Source of the DNA: Maribacter aquivivus
GTDB taxonomy: Bacteria > Bacteroidota > Bacteroidia > Flavobacteriales > Flavobacteriaceae
Direction: 5' to 3'
Assembly (NCBI RefSeq): GCF_900142175.1
Contig: NZ_FQZX01000003.1
Location: forward strand, 164,089 to 228,088
Length of the DNA stretch: 64,000 nucleotides
Made by a program: the position numbers and the translations under genes. Of the stretch, positions 27,913 to 37,962 are shown piece by piece. The notes under the pieces were generated by a model. It ran no database searches and had not been told where the DNA came from. It saw nothing but the letters and a program-made list of their open reading frames with translations. How positions within the stretch are numbered: position 1 is the first letter of the stretch; the number at the start of each line of letters is the position of its first letter.

Positions 27913-30279
27913 ATGAATATTTCTGATAAAAAAGAGGATATTAAAAATGTGATTTCCACCTACGCAAAGCAATGGAAATGGTTTTTAGTCTGTGGAATTT
28001 TAGCGCTTGTAGCAGCGTATGTTAATATACGATACACGGTGCCAGAGTACGCGGTGAAATCTCAAATACAAATAGTTCAAGAAAAGAGTACGCCAACAGG
28101 AATGAGCGTATTTCAAGATTTAGACATGCTTGGTGGTGGAAACAAACAGGTGGAAGATGAAATAGAAATCATTGCTTCTAGATCTAATTTTATTGATGTA
28201 GTCAATGAACTAGGGCTAAATAAAAAGATAATGGCTTTGGGGAGTGTTATCAATTCTGAGGTGTATAAGAGTCAGCCGTTTAACTTAAATTTTATAGCTT
28301 CTGATTCTATTATTAAAAATGCCAATTTTGGTTTTTTCATTGAATTTTCATCTGCGAGTACCTTTGGGTATGTAGAAAATGAAGGGGAGCCTGCTAAAAT
28401 TTATTCTTTTGGTAATGGTATAAAAACGCCTGTAGGCGATATGGTGATTACACCAAATGTAAAAGATGTAAAAGCATTAATTGGGAAGAAATTTCAGGTG
28501 AAGATGAGTCCGATAGAAGACGTGGCAAGATCATTGAAGACTGCAGTTCAAATTGTTGTTTCGGCAGAATATTCAAATATACTGGATGTTACCATGACTA
28601 GCCCTATTCCAGAAAAGGCAAAGGATATTATTGATAAGTTGATTGAAATCTATAATAGAAATGCCGTAGAGGAGAAGAAGCGTATCGCTGATACTACATC
28701 AGATTTTATTAATGATAGAATTCAATTGATATCTGGTACCTTAACTAACGTAGATAAAGATGCACAAGAACTATTGACGCAAAAAGGGATGACAGGTTCT
28801 GGTCTTGAAGTTGGTGCTGCTGTACAAGTTAGTGCAGGTAGCCGTCAAAATCTTGAAAACGCTAAGGTGCAATTGCAAATGGTTAGTGGATTAAAAGATT
28901 ACGTTAGCGGAGAAACGGGTTATGATGAAATGCCTGTTGTTGATGTAGGTAGTGGGGCATTAAGCCAAGCTACGGTACAATACAACACCTTAGTGTCTGA
29001 ACGTAAACGTTTATTGAAAAGTGCAGATGAGCAAAACCCAATGATCGTAAACCTAGATGAACAATTAGATGGTTTAAAAAACACCATGGCATCTAGTTTA
29101 AACTCGTTGGAGCGTAATGTAGGTATGAATGTAAGTACCCTTCAAAGTCAATTAGGAAGAATACAAGGTACTATATATTCAGCACCACAAAATCAGCGTG
29201 AGTTAAGAAATATTACAAGAAAACAAGAAACGACTGAAGCTTTATACCTATACTTATTGCAAAAACGTGAAGAGTCTCAAATAACATTTGCGTCTGCTGC
29301 ACCAAAATCTAATGTCATTGATACAGCGTATGTTTCTAGTCCTACACCTGTAAAACCTAAAAAAGCAATTACCTATTTGGCAGCTTTAATGCTAGGGTTG
29401 TTATTGCCGTTTGGTGTAATTTATGGTAAGGATCAGTTAGATACTAAAATTCATAATAAGCATAGTCTTGAAAAATACACGAAAGACGTGCCTGTATTAG
29501 GTGAATTACCAAGGCTAGCGAAAAAAGATAGTAAGATTATAATAAATGATGACCGTTCTGTATTGGCAGAGGCATTGCGAATTATAAGAGCTAACCTTGA
29601 CTTCTTAATTAAAACGAAGCGTGCTACTGATAGTAATAAAAACAATGTTATTTATATAACCTCAAGTACGCCTGGGGAAGGTAAAACGTTTGTATCTTCT
29701 AACCTGTCGATGATATTGGCAAGTACCGATAAAAAGGTGTTATTAGTAGGTGCAGATATTAGAAATCCGAAATTATATACGTTCTTTTCAGGAGATTCTG
29801 TAGATAAGTTAAAGACGCCTTCTAGAAATAAAGATGCAGGATTAACAGAATTCTTATTGGACGATTCTATTCAAGTTAAAGATATTATTCGACCAATGCT
29901 TGTACATCATAACACGATCGATGTGATATACTCAGGAAAAATACCACCAAACCCTGCAGAACTTTTAATGAGTTCTAAAATTGAGGATTTATTGGCAGAA
30001 GTTTCTGAGATGTACGATTATGTAATTGTTGATACTGCGCCAATGATGGTGGTTAGTGATACGTTATTGATTGCGCCTTATGCGAATCATATTATATATG
30101 TTACTAGAGCAGGAGTAACTGATGAGGCTGCAGTGAAGTTTCCTTTAAACCTTCGTGATGAAGGGAAATTGAAAGGAGTTTCTTTTGTAGTGAACGATGT
30201 TACCTTAGACGAATTAGGCTACGGCGGTAAGTATGGCTACGGTTATAATAAGACCAGTAAAAAGTGGTGGAAGTTTTAA
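27913..30279 (+). CDS. Wzc-like polysaccharide co-polymerase and tyrosine autokinase
   Basis: This 788-residue protein has a Wzz domain between a first membrane helix (about residues 24-42) and a second (about 478-500), with a long periplasmic coiled region. The cytoplasmic BY-kinase follows: Walker A STPGEGKTF near 582-592, Walker A' VLLVGADIRNPK near 610-621 and Walker B YDYVIVDTAPM near 697-707. The C-terminal GYGGKYGYGYNK cluster holds four Tyr residues for autophosphorylation. Wzc proteins control chain length and gate Wza through cycles of phosphorylation. The convergent PHP-type phosphatase gene starting at 31026 is the expected partner. A strong terminator follows inside that gene's 3' end. 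Confidence 0.93.
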   Translation: MNISDKKEDIKNVISTYAKQWKWFLVCGILALVAAYVNIRYTVPEYAVKSQIQIVQEKSTPTGMSVFQDLDMLGGGNKQVEDEIEIIASRSNFIDVVNELGLNKKIMALGSVINSEVYKSQPFNLNFIASDSIIKNANFGFFIEFSSASTFGYVENEGEPAKIYSFGNGIKTPVGDMVITPNVKDVKALIGKKFQVKMSPIEDVARSLKTAVQIVVSAEYSNILDVTMTSPIPEKAKDIIDKLIEIYNRNAVEEKKRIADTTSDFINDRIQLISGTLTNVDKDAQELLTQKGMTGSGLEVGAAVQVSAGSRQNLENAKVQLQMVSGLKDYVSGETGYDEMPVVDVGSGALSQATVQYNTLVSERKRLLKSADEQNPMIVNLDEQLDGLKNTMASSLNSLERNVGMNVSTLQSQLGRIQGTIYSAPQNQRELRNITRKQETTEALYLYLLQKREESQITFASAAPKSNVIDTAYVSSPTPVKPKKAITYLAALMLGLLLPFGVIYGKDQLDTKIHNKHSLEKYTKDVPVLGELPRLAKKDSKIIINDDRSVLAEALRIIRANLDFLIKTKRATDSNKNNVIYITSSTPGEGKTFVSSNLSMILASTDKKVLLVGADIRNPKLYTFFSGDSVDKLKTPSRNKDAGLTEFLLDDSIQVKDIIRPMLVHHNTIDVIYSGKIPPNPAELLMSSKIEDLLAEVSEMYDYVIVDTAPMMVVSDTLLIAPYANHIIYVTRAGVTDEAAVKFPLNLRDEGKLKGVSFVVNDVTLDELGYGGKYGYGYNKTSKKWWKF

Positions 30280-30285
30280 ACTATT

Positions 30286-31026
30286 TCACTTAAAATTATA
30301 AATAGTCTTTTCAATTATAGGCTTAATAAGCATCAATGTTTTTTCATTGATGCTTATTTTTTTGAGGTAATTTAGTTGTGAGATTTTATGGACATCACTG
30401 GCAACAAAATCTATTAAATTATTCTTTAAAAGATATAAGGCCGTTTGTTTTACTTCTTTACCATAATAGTCACCTAAGGACAAAATATTCAACTGAAATA
30501 ACAATCCTTCATTCTTATATCTTGAATAAGCCTTTAGGTTTTTATGCAAATAAGCATACCGCTCAGGATGCGCGAAGATTGGAAACAAGCCAGCACTTTT
30601 TATTTTTTCGACCGAACTATCAAAATTTATAGAAGCCTGTAAATACGACATTTCTATTAAAAGATAGTTTTTAGCCAAAGGCATGATATCTTTATCTTCT
30701 AAGATTTTTTCAAAACCCGAATCAATCATATGTTCAGCAGCAGCTTCAATCTTTACATGCTCTAAATTATTCATTTTTAAAGCATTCTGAAGTAGCGATA
30801 ATGAGCTTGTTATGGTGTTTGGATTGTTAGGATAATAGTTCTCCATAATATGCGGAGTACATATAAAATCTGTTACTCCAAATTCATTAAAACCTTTTAT
30901 AAGCTCAAGAGAATCTTCAACAGTTTTGGCTCCGTCATCTATTCCTGGTAATATATGATTATGAATATCGATAAACCCTTCTAGATGATCTATTAAAAAA
31001 TATTTTTTAGAGAAAAAGCTGAACAT
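30286..31026 (-). CDS. PHP-type protein-tyrosine phosphatase, CpsB/YwqE-like
   Basis: This 246-residue metal-dependent phosphatase carries the four PHP motifs: FIDIHNHILPGIDDG near residues 17-31, FICTPHIMENYYPN near 54-67, FAHPERY near 154-160 and VASDVHK near 212-218. The His and Asp residues bind a cluster of metal ions. CpsB/YwqE proteins dephosphorylate the tyrosine cluster of Wzc-like kinases. The gene converges on wzc with a six-base gap, so antisense overlap of the transcripts is likely. It has its own upstream region (31027-31387). Confidence 0.9.
   Translation of the reverse strand: MFSFFSKKYFLIDHLEGFIDIHNHILPGIDDGAKTVEDSLELIKGFNEFGVTDFICTPHIMENYYPNNPNTITSSLSLLQNALKMNNLEHVKIEAAAEHMIDSGFEKILEDKDIMPLAKNYLLIEMSYLQASINFDSSVEKIKSAGLFPIFAHPERYAYLHKNLKAYSRYKNEGLLFQLNILSLGDYYGKEVKQTALYLLKNNLIDFVASDVHKISQLNYLKKISINEKTLMLIKPIIEKTIYNFK
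30325..30363 (+). terminator. Intrinsic terminator of the export operon, inside the phosphatase coding region
   Basis: A perfect 14-base stem (30325-30338 with 30345-30358) has a six-T loop and is followed by a run of T residues to 30363 on the plus strand. It lies 46 bases after the Wzc-like stop but within the last codons of the convergent phosphatase gene, so the same bases encode protein and end the opposite transcript. Confidence 0.85.
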
Positions 31027-31387
31027 AAATTAAAATTAGATTTTGGTAATCTGCAAAGGCAGATTGCACCAAAGTTAGTGTTTATTACTATTGTAGGTTT
31101 TTGGCATATGCGCAAAGTATATAAACATAGGTATTTTACTTGTTCTACATATTATCTTCTATGTGGATAACTATAAAATTGTGCTATTATTTTAGGTAAG
31201 AAATGGTTTTTACATTGTTTAAGCCTTTGGGGTTATCTCGACCTTGAGTTGTAGCTTGGTAAAGATGGAGTACTTTTTTAAATTATTCGGCTTTATTAGT
31301 TAGATTGGATTATTAAAAGGTGTTACTCAAATAGTATATTATAAATAATTTATAGTAATTAAAAGAGTAAGCTCAATAGTATATAAT
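31027..31387. other. 361-base intergenic region
   Basis: No gene or RNA is recognised. It contains the upstream region of the phosphatase gene and the 3' flank of the BtuF-like gene. A 7-base-stem inverted repeat (AATCTGC-aaag-GCAGATT, 31048-31065) lies 22 bases before the phosphatase start and could be an operator or a leader hairpin; this is weak. Confidence 0.4.
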
Positions 31388-32140
31388 TTAAGATTCAAGA
31401 GGCTTTACATGCAGCTGTCTTGAGCCGTACCAGGAAAAGAATTCTCCGTCAGCTAATCTAACTTCTGTGTTTTTCAAAACACTTTTAATTACTTTGAGGT
31501 GTTCGTTATTAAACGGATAGGGTTCTGAAGATAATAATACCATATCTGGGTCAGCATCACTAATTTCTTGCAACGTAATACTGGGGTAACGATTTTGGTT
31601 AGCAAATACGTTTATATATCCACACCTATTTAGCATGTTGCTAATATAGGTATCACCACCAATTGTCATATAGGGGTCTTTCCAAATAAGATAGACGACT
31701 TTTATTGATGGTCTTATTGGTTTTAATGTACTATTTAGTTGATTAATGATTTCCGATGCTCGTTTGATGCTAGAAGTTATATGACCAATTTGTTCTATCA
31801 TGCTGAGACTGTCTTCAAAGGTTTTAACATCGCTCATCCATATAGGTGCAAATTCACTTAAAAATTCAATCTGATCCTTTACATTTTCCTCTTTATTTCC
31901 GAGAATCAAATTTGGCTTAAGTTGTAGAATTTTTTTTAGCTTCAGGTCCTTTGTGCCACCAATCATACTTTTTGTTAGATACGGTTTATTGGGGTGCACA
32001 CAGAATTTGGTACAACCAATTACTTTATCGCCCAATCCTAAATCGAATAATAATTCTGTGATGGAAGGGACAACAGAAACTATTCTAGAGGGTTTAGAAT
32101 TAATTTCAATTTGATTTCCCAGTTGGTCATTATAAATCAT
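31388..32140 (-). CDS. BtuF-like periplasmic-binding-fold protein (cobamide/metal receptor family)
   Basis: This 250-residue protein has the helical-backbone metal receptor fold of BtuF/TroA: SRIVSVVPSITELLFDLGLGDKVIGCT near residues 18-44, LKLKPNLILGNKEEN-type strand-helix unit near 72-87, and PDMVLLSSEPYPF near 205-217. There is no signal peptide, so the start may be wrong or the protein may be cytoplasmic; flavobacteria often have such leaderless members. It diverges from the B12-dependent mutase gene at 32462, which supports a cobamide-related role (inference). It could instead bind heme or iron. Confidence 0.7.
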   Translation of the reverse strand: MIYNDQLGNQIEINSKPSRIVSVVPSITELLFDLGLGDKVIGCTKFCVHPNKPYLTKSMIGGTKDLKLKKILQLKPNLILGNKEENVKDQIEFLSEFAPIWMSDVKTFEDSLSMIEQIGHITSSIKRASEIINQLNSTLKPIRPSIKVVYLIWKDPYMTIGGDTYISNMLNRCGYINVFANQNRYPSITLQEISDADPDMVLLSSEPYPFNNEHLKVIKSVLKNTEVRLADGEFFSWYGSRQLHVKPLES

Positions 32141-32461
32141 CCTTACAGCAGTAATAAGAGTCGTAAATCTACCCTTTTTTATGTAAAGTATTTAGTAAAC
32201 AAAATCAATACATAATTTCAAAAAATATCAATTCGGCAAATTCCAGATGCATATTTGTTAATCAATCAAATTTTAAGCTCAGAATTGAAGAAAATTTAAA
32301 TAATACTAATTAAAATCTTTATTTTCGTATCAGCCAAAAATTGTTGTTGTAACATCAATATGTTTAAAATCTGTACTGTATTGAACAACGATTTATTGAA
32401 ACGTAATTGATTCATCACGCGGAAAAAATCAGGTTGCTAAAAATTAAATTGAGCATAACAA
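32141..32461. other. 321-base divergent intergenic region upstream of icmF
   Basis: No gene is seen. It must hold promoters for the BtuF-like gene and for icmF. A near-consensus -7 box TATTTTCG lies at 32320-32327 on the plus strand, about 135 bases before the mutase start. I looked for a cobalamin riboswitch because of the gene content and saw no convincing B12-box sequence; a covariance search would settle it. Confidence 0.4.
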
Positions 32462-35400
32462 ATGAACGATATCACACAAACTCCTTATAAACCTCAAAAC
32501 CATATTCGTATTGTAACTGCGGCTTCCCTTTTTGATGGTCACGATGCTGCCATTAATATTATGCGGAGAATTATACAATCTACCGGTTGTGAGGTTATTC
32601 ACTTAGGTCATAACCGTTCTGTACAAGAAATTGTTGATTGTGCTATTCAAGAAGATGTGCAGGCAATCGCAATTACTTCTTATCAAGGCGGACATGTAGA
32701 ATACTTCAAGTATATGTATGATTTGTTGCAGGAGAAAGGAGCATCGCAAATAAAGTTGTTCGGTGGCGGTGGAGGAACAATTCTACCTGAAGAGATAGAA
32801 GAATTACATGCCTACGGTATTGAGAAAATATATTCTCCGGATGACGGTCGTGCAATGGGACTTCAGGGTATGATTAATGACTTGATTCAAAAAAGTGATT
32901 TCACGATAGGGGAACATTTAAATGCAGAATTAAGCGGATTAGAGGAACTTAGTTATGCCGATATTGCTAGATTGATTTCTGCTGCAGAGAACTTTCCTGA
33001 AAAACATGAAGATGTTATAAATATTATCAGAAAAAAGATTGAAACAAAAAAGGTAGCTCCCGTATTAGGTATTACCGGTACAGGTGGCTCAGGTAAATCA
33101 TCGTTAGTAGATGAATTAGTGCGCCGTTTTCTTGTTGATTTTGAAGATAAAAAGATTGCGGTAATTTCGGTAGATCCTTCTAAGCGTAAGACTGGTGGAG
33201 CATTATTAGGAGATCGTATTAGAATGAACGCCATTTTTAATGATAGGGTATACATGCGTTCTTTGGCTACACGCCAGTCAAATTTAGCCTTATCAAAATA
33301 TGTGAAAGATGCGGTAGATATTACCAAAGCTGCTGGTTTTGATCTAATTATTTTAGAAACCTCGGGAATTGGTCAGTCAGACACTGAAATTACCGAGCAT
33401 TCAGATGTGTCTTTATATGTTATGACTCCGGAATACGGTGCGGCAACACAACTTGAAAAAATTGACATGCTTGATTTTGCGGATTTAATTGCTTTAAACA
33501 AGTTTGATAAAAGAGGGGCTTTAGATGCTTTGCGTGATGTGAAAAAACAATACCAGCGTAATCATCAGTTGTGGGATACTCCGGCAGAAGAGCTTCCGGC
33601 TTATGGTACTATTGCTTCTCAATTTAACGACCCAGGTATGAATCAATTGTACAGGTCAGTTGTTGATACCTTAGTAAATAAAACAGGAGCAGAGGACTTA
33701 ATATCGACCTTTGAAAGTTCAAGGGAGATGTCTGAGAAAATTTACATCATCCCACCAAAAAGAACAAGATATCTTTCTGAAATAACAGATACTATTCGTG
33801 ATTATAATGAAAGGGCAGAGCATCAAAAAGCGGTTGCCCAAAAACTATTTAGTCTAAAAGAATCTTCTGAAATATTAAAAGATAAGGAAGATGTATTAAG
33901 CGCGATTGAAGACGCGAAGAAAGAATTGCAATTAGACCTTGACCCGCATAATAAGAAAATAATAGAAGAGTGGAATGAGAAGAAAGCTAATTATGAAGGG
34001 GATTTTTTTACTTACATAGTTAGGGGTAAAGAGGTGAAGGTAGAAACAACGACCAAATCTTTGTCGCAGACACAAGTACCAAAAGTAATTTTACCTAAGT
34101 ACGAAGGCTGGGGAGATATATTGAAATGGTCTTTGCAGGAAAACGTGCCAGGAGAATTTCCTTTTACGGCTGGGGTTTTTCCTTTTAAAAGACAAGGGGA
34201 AGACCCAACCAGAATGTTTGCTGGTGAAGGCGGACCAGAAAGAACGAATAAGCGTTTTCATTATGTTTCTAAAGGATTGCCTGCAGCTCGCTTGTCTACA
34301 GCATTTGATTCGGTAACACTTTATGGTGAAGATCCAGGTGATCGACCGGATATTTATGGAAAAATCGGAAATTCTGGTGTTAGTATTTGCTGTTTAGACG
34401 ATGCTAAAAAATTATATTCCGGATTCGATTTATGTGCGCCGACTACTTCGGTTTCTATGACAATTAACGGTCCTGCAGCTACTATTGCCGCATTTTTTAT
34501 GAATGCCGCTATTGATCAGCAATGCGAGAAGTATATTAAGCAGAACGGACTAACAACTGAAGTAAACAAAAAGATTGATGACATCTATAGGAAATTAGGA
34601 GCTAAGCGCCCAACCTATGCAGGTGAGTTGCCAGAAGGTAATGATGGTCTTGGTTTGTTTCTTTTAGGGGTAACCGGTGACCAAGTATTAAAAGGAGATG
34701 TTTATGCTGAACTTAAGGCAGATGCATTATCAAAAGTACGAGGTACGGTACAGGCAGATATTTTAAAAGAAGACCAAGCACAGAATACTTGTATTTTTTC
34801 TACTGAATTTTCATTGCGTTTAATGGGCGATGTACAACAGTACTTTATAGATCAGCAAGTCCGTAATTTTTATTCGGTCTCCATTTCTGGATATCACATT
34901 GCAGAAGCAGGGGCGAACCCAATTAGTCAGTTGGCATTTACACTTGCAAATGGCTTTACTTTTGTAGAATACTACCTCTCTAGAGGTATGCATATTGATG
35001 AGTTTGCGCCCAACCTTTCTTTTTTCTTTAGTAACGGACTTGATCCCGAATATGCGGTAATTGGTAGGGTGGCAAGAAGAATTTGGGCAAAAGCCATGAA
35101 GTTGAAATATAACGGGAATGAACGTTCTCAAAAACTGAAATATCATATTCAAACTTCAGGGCGCTCTTTACATGCCCAAGAGATAGATTTCAATGATATT
35201 AGAACAACTTTGCAGGCACTTTATGCCATTTACGATAATTGTAATTCATTGCATACCAATGCGTATGATGAGGCAATTACAACGCCTACAGAGCATTCTG
35301 TTAGAAGGGCTATGGCAATACAATTAATAATTAATAAAGAGTTTGGCTTGGCTAGAAACGAGAACCCGATGCAAGGATCTTTTATTACCGAAGAGCTAAC

Positions 35401-35839
35401 TGATTTGGTTGAAGAAGCTGTTATGGTAGAGTTTGATAGAATTACCGACCGTGGCGGAGTGCTTGGAGCAATGGAGAGCATGTACCAGCGTAGTAAAATT
35501 CAAGAAGAGAGTTTGTATTATGAAACAAAGAAGCATACTGGGGAGTTACCAATTATAGGAGTAAATACCTTTTTGTCTTCTAAGGGTTCGCCTACCGTCA
35601 TACCTGATGAAGTTATTCGTGCAACCGAAGATGAGAAGAAGGCACAGATTAGCAACCTTGAAGATTTACAAGAAAGAAATTCAGCTATAGCAGAAGAATC
35701 TTTAAAAGCGTTACAAGATATTGCCTTGAACAATAAGAATACTTTTGAGCAATTAATGGAAACAACTAAATATTGTTCTTTAGGTCAAATTACACACGCC
35801 ATGTTTGAAGTAGGAGGGCAGTATCGTAGAAATATGTAG
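32462..35839 (+). CDS. icmF: Fused isobutyryl-CoA mutase (B12 domain + G-protein chaperone + mutase)
   Basis: This 1125-residue fusion starts with a B12-binding domain ([13 protein letters not shown] near residues 24-36, with the His that ligands cobalt). A MeaB-like GTPase follows (Walker [10 protein letters not shown] near 205-213, then [19 protein letters not shown]). The mutase TIM barrel runs from about 560 ([25 protein letters not shown]; later [17 protein letters not shown] near 805-821). Where methylmalonyl-CoA mutases have Tyr in GPYATM, this protein has Phe (GVFPF), the known specificity mark of isobutyryl-CoA mutases. It interconverts isobutyryl-CoA and n-butyryl-CoA; the GTPase part loads and protects cofactor. 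It is full length. Confidence 0.93.
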   Translation: MNDITQTPYKPQNHIRIVTAASLFDGHDAAINIMRRIIQSTGCEVIHLGHNRSVQEIVDCAIQEDVQAIAITSYQGGHVEYFKYMYDLLQEKGASQIKLFGGGGGTILPEEIEELHAYGIEKIYSPDDGRAMGLQGMINDLIQKSDFTIGEHLNAELSGLEELSYADIARLISAAENFPEKHEDVINIIRKKIETKKVAPVLGITGTGGSGKSSLVDELVRRFLVDFEDKKIAVISVDPSKRKTGGALLGDRIRMNAIFNDRVYMRSLATRQSNLALSKYVKDAVDITKAAGFDLIILETSGIGQSDTEITEHSDVSLYVMTPEYGAATQLEKIDMLDFADLIALNKFDKRGALDALRDVKKQYQRNHQLWDTPAEELPAYGTIASQFNDPGMNQLYRSVVDTLVNKTGAEDLISTFESSREMSEKIYIIPPKRTRYLSEITDTIRDYNERAEHQKAVAQKLFSLKESSEILKDKEDVLSAIEDAKKELQLDLDPHNKKIIEEWNEKKANYEGDFFTYIVRGKEVKVETTTKSLSQTQVPKVILPKYEGWGDILKWSLQENVPGEFPFTAGVFPFKRQGEDPTRMFAGEGGPERTNKRFHYVSKGLPAARLSTAFDSVTLYGEDPGDRPDIYGKIGNSGVSICCLDDAKKLYSGFDLCAPTTSVSMTINGPAATIAAFFMNAAIDQQCEKYIKQNGLTTEVNKKIDDIYRKLGAKRPTYAGELPEGNDGLGLFLLGVTGDQVLKGDVYAELKADALSKVRGTVQADILKEDQAQNTCIFSTEFSLRLMGDVQQYFIDQQVRNFYSVSISGYHIAEAGANPISQLAFTLANGFTFVEYYLSRGMHIDEFAPNLSFFFSNGLDPEYAVIGRVARRIWAKAMKLKYNGNERSQKLKYHIQTSGRSLHAQEIDFNDIRTTLQALYAIYDNCNSLHTNAYDEAITTPTEHSVRRAMAIQLIINKEFGLARNENPMQGSFITEELTDLVEEAVMVEFDRITDRGGVLGAMESMYQRSKIQEESLYYETKKHTGELPIIGVNTFLSSKGSPTVIPDEVIRATEDEKKAQISNLEDLQERNSAIAEESLKALQDIALNNKNTFEQLMETTKYCSLGQITHAMFEVGGQYRRNM

Positions 35840-35948
35840 TCGCTTTGAGGATGATGCTTAGCCATTAATTTTTTAATTCAAAAATATATAACATGTTGAT
35901 TGTTGTAGTTCCTTTGCTGACGCCTATTTTTACAAAAAGAAATTAGCC

Positions 35949-36530
35949 ATGCTTCATTTAAAATTAGCTACAGATCCTCGTTGGGTTGGTATTGTTGAAA
36001 AGAACATAGAAGAGATATTAACCGATCATGCATGGTGCGAACAAAAGGCAGCTACTAATGCAATTACCATTATTACGCTTAATTCTGAGTATCCAGACTT
36101 AGTGACGGATTTACTTCTGTTAGCTCAAGAAGAATTGGTGCACTTTCAAATGGTTCATGATATTATTAAAAAGCGCGGTTATACTCTAGGTAGAGAACGT
36201 AAGGACAGTTATGTAAACGAGCTTTACAAATTCATGAACAAAGGTGGTAATAGATTACAGTCTATGGTAGATAGGCTATTATTTTCTGCTATGATAGAAG
36301 CAAGAAGCTGCGAACGCTTTAAATTACTTTCAGAAGAAATTAAAGATCCAGAATTATCTAAGTTTTATTATGATTTAATGGTAAGCGAAGCTGGACACTA
36401 TACCACTTTTATTGGTTTTGCTCGTAAATATGGTCAAGATGTTGATGTCGACAAGCGTTGGCAAGAGTTAGTTGAGTTTGAAGCAGAACTAATTAAGAAC
36501 TACGGAAAAGATGAAACTATACATGGGTGA
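35949..36530 (+). CDS. miaE: tRNA-(ms2io6A37) hydroxylase
   Basis: This 193-residue diiron protein has LLAQEELVHFQMVHDII near residues 49-65, MIEARSCERFKLL near 115-127 and MVSEAGHYTTFIGFARKYG near 147-165. These supply the Glu and E-x-x-H iron ligands of the MiaE ferritin-like fold. It hydroxylates the isopentenyl group of ms2i6A at tRNA position 37, using oxygen. It stands alone 109 bases after icmF and is the last core gene before the accessory region. Confidence 0.9.
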   Translation: MLHLKLATDPRWVGIVEKNIEEILTDHAWCEQKAATNAITIITLNSEYPDLVTDLLLLAQEELVHFQMVHDIIKKRGYTLGRERKDSYVNELYKFMNKGGNRLQSMVDRLLFSAMIEARSCERFKLLSEEIKDPELSKFYYDLMVSEAGHYTTFIGFARKYGQDVDVDKRWQELVEFEAELIKNYGKDETIHG

Positions 36531-36939
36531 TATTTTTGTTATTGTTATTTGCCGATACAGGAATTATAATCCTATATATAACGGGGTTTAACGTATTTTG
36601 AGGTACAATAAGTCCCGGAAAGTGCACGGAAATTAGCAATTTGGCTAATCTGAAGATTGAATATAGTAACTAGACCGTAATTTCCCTAAAAAAATATGAA
36701 TAACTATAGAAAGTGCTTTATAGTGCACTAATTAGTATTTTTAGTTCTTTTACATTTAAAAAATTTATTTAAAGTGCATTATAGTGCACTATCGAGAATC
36801 AATTTTGTCTATGAATTCTTCTCTTCAGAAAAGCCGGGTAAACTAATCCTTTTGTTTTTTTTAATTTTAAGATTTTAATTTAGGAGACAATACTATGTTT
36901 GGTAGGAAGTCTACACCGAGGAATGTAAAAAAATAAATT
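36531..36939 (+). promoter_or_regulatory. 409-base region with paired 21-bp repeats and an SD-led leader peptide
   Basis: The only coding sequence seen is the 13-codon leader at 36895. Two 21-base repeats, AAAGTGCWTTATAGTGCACTA, lie at 36710-36730 and 36771-36791 (one mismatch, 61 bases apart, about six helical turns). Each contains the perfect palindrome TAGTGCACTA. A partial AAAGTGCAC occurs near 36618. Their position suggests operators for the genes from 36940 or an element boundary. A purine-rich TAGGAGA before 36895 looks like a true Shine-Dalgarno site, which is unusual here. Confidence 0.5.
36895..36936 (+). CDS. Putative 13-residue basic leader peptide
   Basis: ATG at 36895 opens a 13-codon frame (MFGRKSTPRNVKK) that stops three bases before the ATG at 36940. 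A TAGGAGA sequence lies 8-14 bases before it. Close spacing suggests that translation of the leader feeds ribosomes to the next gene. It is too short for family evidence and could be chance. Confidence 0.35.
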   Translation: MFGRKSTPRNVKK

Positions 36940-37311
36940 ATGAACACAAATCAAGAAATTTTAGATGAATTTGGAAAAATATTGATATCCGATGTATTTG
37001 ACAAAGGGTATGAAATTATTAAAAATGACGTTTCCGATCTTGCGGAAACAGAAGGTTATGAGAATCTTTTTGTCAATATGAATAATGATCAAAAAAGGGA
37101 AATAGAAAAATATACTAAAGAAGTTTTAGAAGGTGCTTTATTTAACTTTCTTAAAATGTTTGAAGAAAAAGAACAATTTAAATTAATATATCAAAATGAG
37201 AATATACCAGTGAATTTGGTAAAAATTAGTGAGATGTTAAAGGCAGAACCTATTATAGAAAATGGTTGGATAAATCGATTTAGCGAATTTAAATTTACTG
37301 ATAACAAATAA
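36940..37311 (+). CDS. Hypothetical acidic helical protein
   Basis: I do not recognise this 123-residue protein. It is rich in Glu, Lys and Asn and looks mostly helical, with no membrane segment or signal peptide. A middle stretch (residues 43-80, NNDQKREIEKYTKEVLEG onward) could form an amphipathic helix pair, as in small immunity-like or phage proteins. It follows a leader peptide and palindromic repeats, so it may be regulated. It is the first gene of the accessory region and converges on the GIY-YIG-like gene at 37381. Confidence 0.55.
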   Translation: MNTNQEILDEFGKILISDVFDKGYEIIKNDVSDLAETEGYENLFVNMNNDQKREIEKYTKEVLEGALFNFLKMFEEKEQFKLIYQNENIPVNLVKISEMLKAEPIIENGWINRFSEFKFTDNK

Positions 37312-37380
37312 TTATCTATCGAATGCCTAGTAATATATTTTATTAATTGAATTTTAATTGACAGTAAGAATGAAAAAAAA

Positions 37381-37962
37381 TTATAACAACCCACTCTGTT
37401 TCCCAAACATGGGCTTGTATTTATCCCAGAGTTCTTGCTCGTAAAGCTCTAATAGATTGATAGCATTATCTTCTTGACTTGGCATATCAATTTTATATAG
37501 AGTTATTTTGATTTTACAATTAATATCCTTCGGAAATGAGTAAAGTAGGTGCATAGAATATACAGTTTTACCACCTAGCCCAAAATGATTTCGTATTCGT
37601 GTAGCTAAATTTTTTCTTTGACTTGAACCTACATAGAGATATTTACAAGGATCGTTTTTATCATTGACTTTGGAATAGCTTCGATCACCTTTTTTTTTCT
37701 TTTTAATTGTCTCAAAATTCTCCTGTACTTTTTCATATTTGTCACAGCCAACAAGTTCTACAGTATATATAATGTCATCCTCAGAATTTTTAAAGTATGA
37801 TTTTATTCTTTTACTTAATTCTTCTGAATTTTCTTTTATAAGTTCTGATGAATCAATAGTGAAGTCATCTTTGTATAATTCTATGCTAGTCTTAGAGGCT
37901 AGTTCTTTTGTCAAAGCTAGTCGTTCAAGTATACCGTTTTTTAATTGTTGGGTTAGATTCAT
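37381..37962 (-). CDS. GIY-YIG-like nuclease-domain protein
   Basis: This 193-residue protein has an N-terminal helical part (residues 1-95). A C-terminal segment (CKYLYVGSSQRKNLATRIRNHFG, near 106-128) matches the GIY-YIG core: YLYVGSS takes the place of GIY...YIGKT, and the Arg in LATRIRNH is the catalytic-type Arg. VYSMHLLYSF and LLELYEQELWDKYKPMFGKQ, with a conserved-looking Glu, follow as in stand-alone family members. It may cut DNA in defence or repair. The first tyrosine motif is degenerate, so activity is uncertain. Confidence 0.6.
   Translation of the reverse strand: MNLTQQLKNGILERLALTKELASKTSIELYKDDFTIDSSELIKENSEELSKRIKSYFKNSEDDIIYTVELVGCDKYEKVQENFETIKKKKKGDRSYSKVNDKNDPCKYLYVGSSQRKNLATRIRNHFGLGGKTVYSMHLLYSFPKDINCKIKITLYKIDMPSQEDNAINLLELYEQELWDKYKPMFGKQSGLL

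Noticed and set aside
32141..32461. Cobalamin riboswitch before icmF
   Set aside because: The gene context suggests one, but I saw no convincing B12-box or stem arrangement.
36531..36939. Attachment site or tRNA-based integration site at the left edge of the accessory region
   Set aside because: No tRNA gene, integrase or matching direct repeat at the right end could be found by eye.
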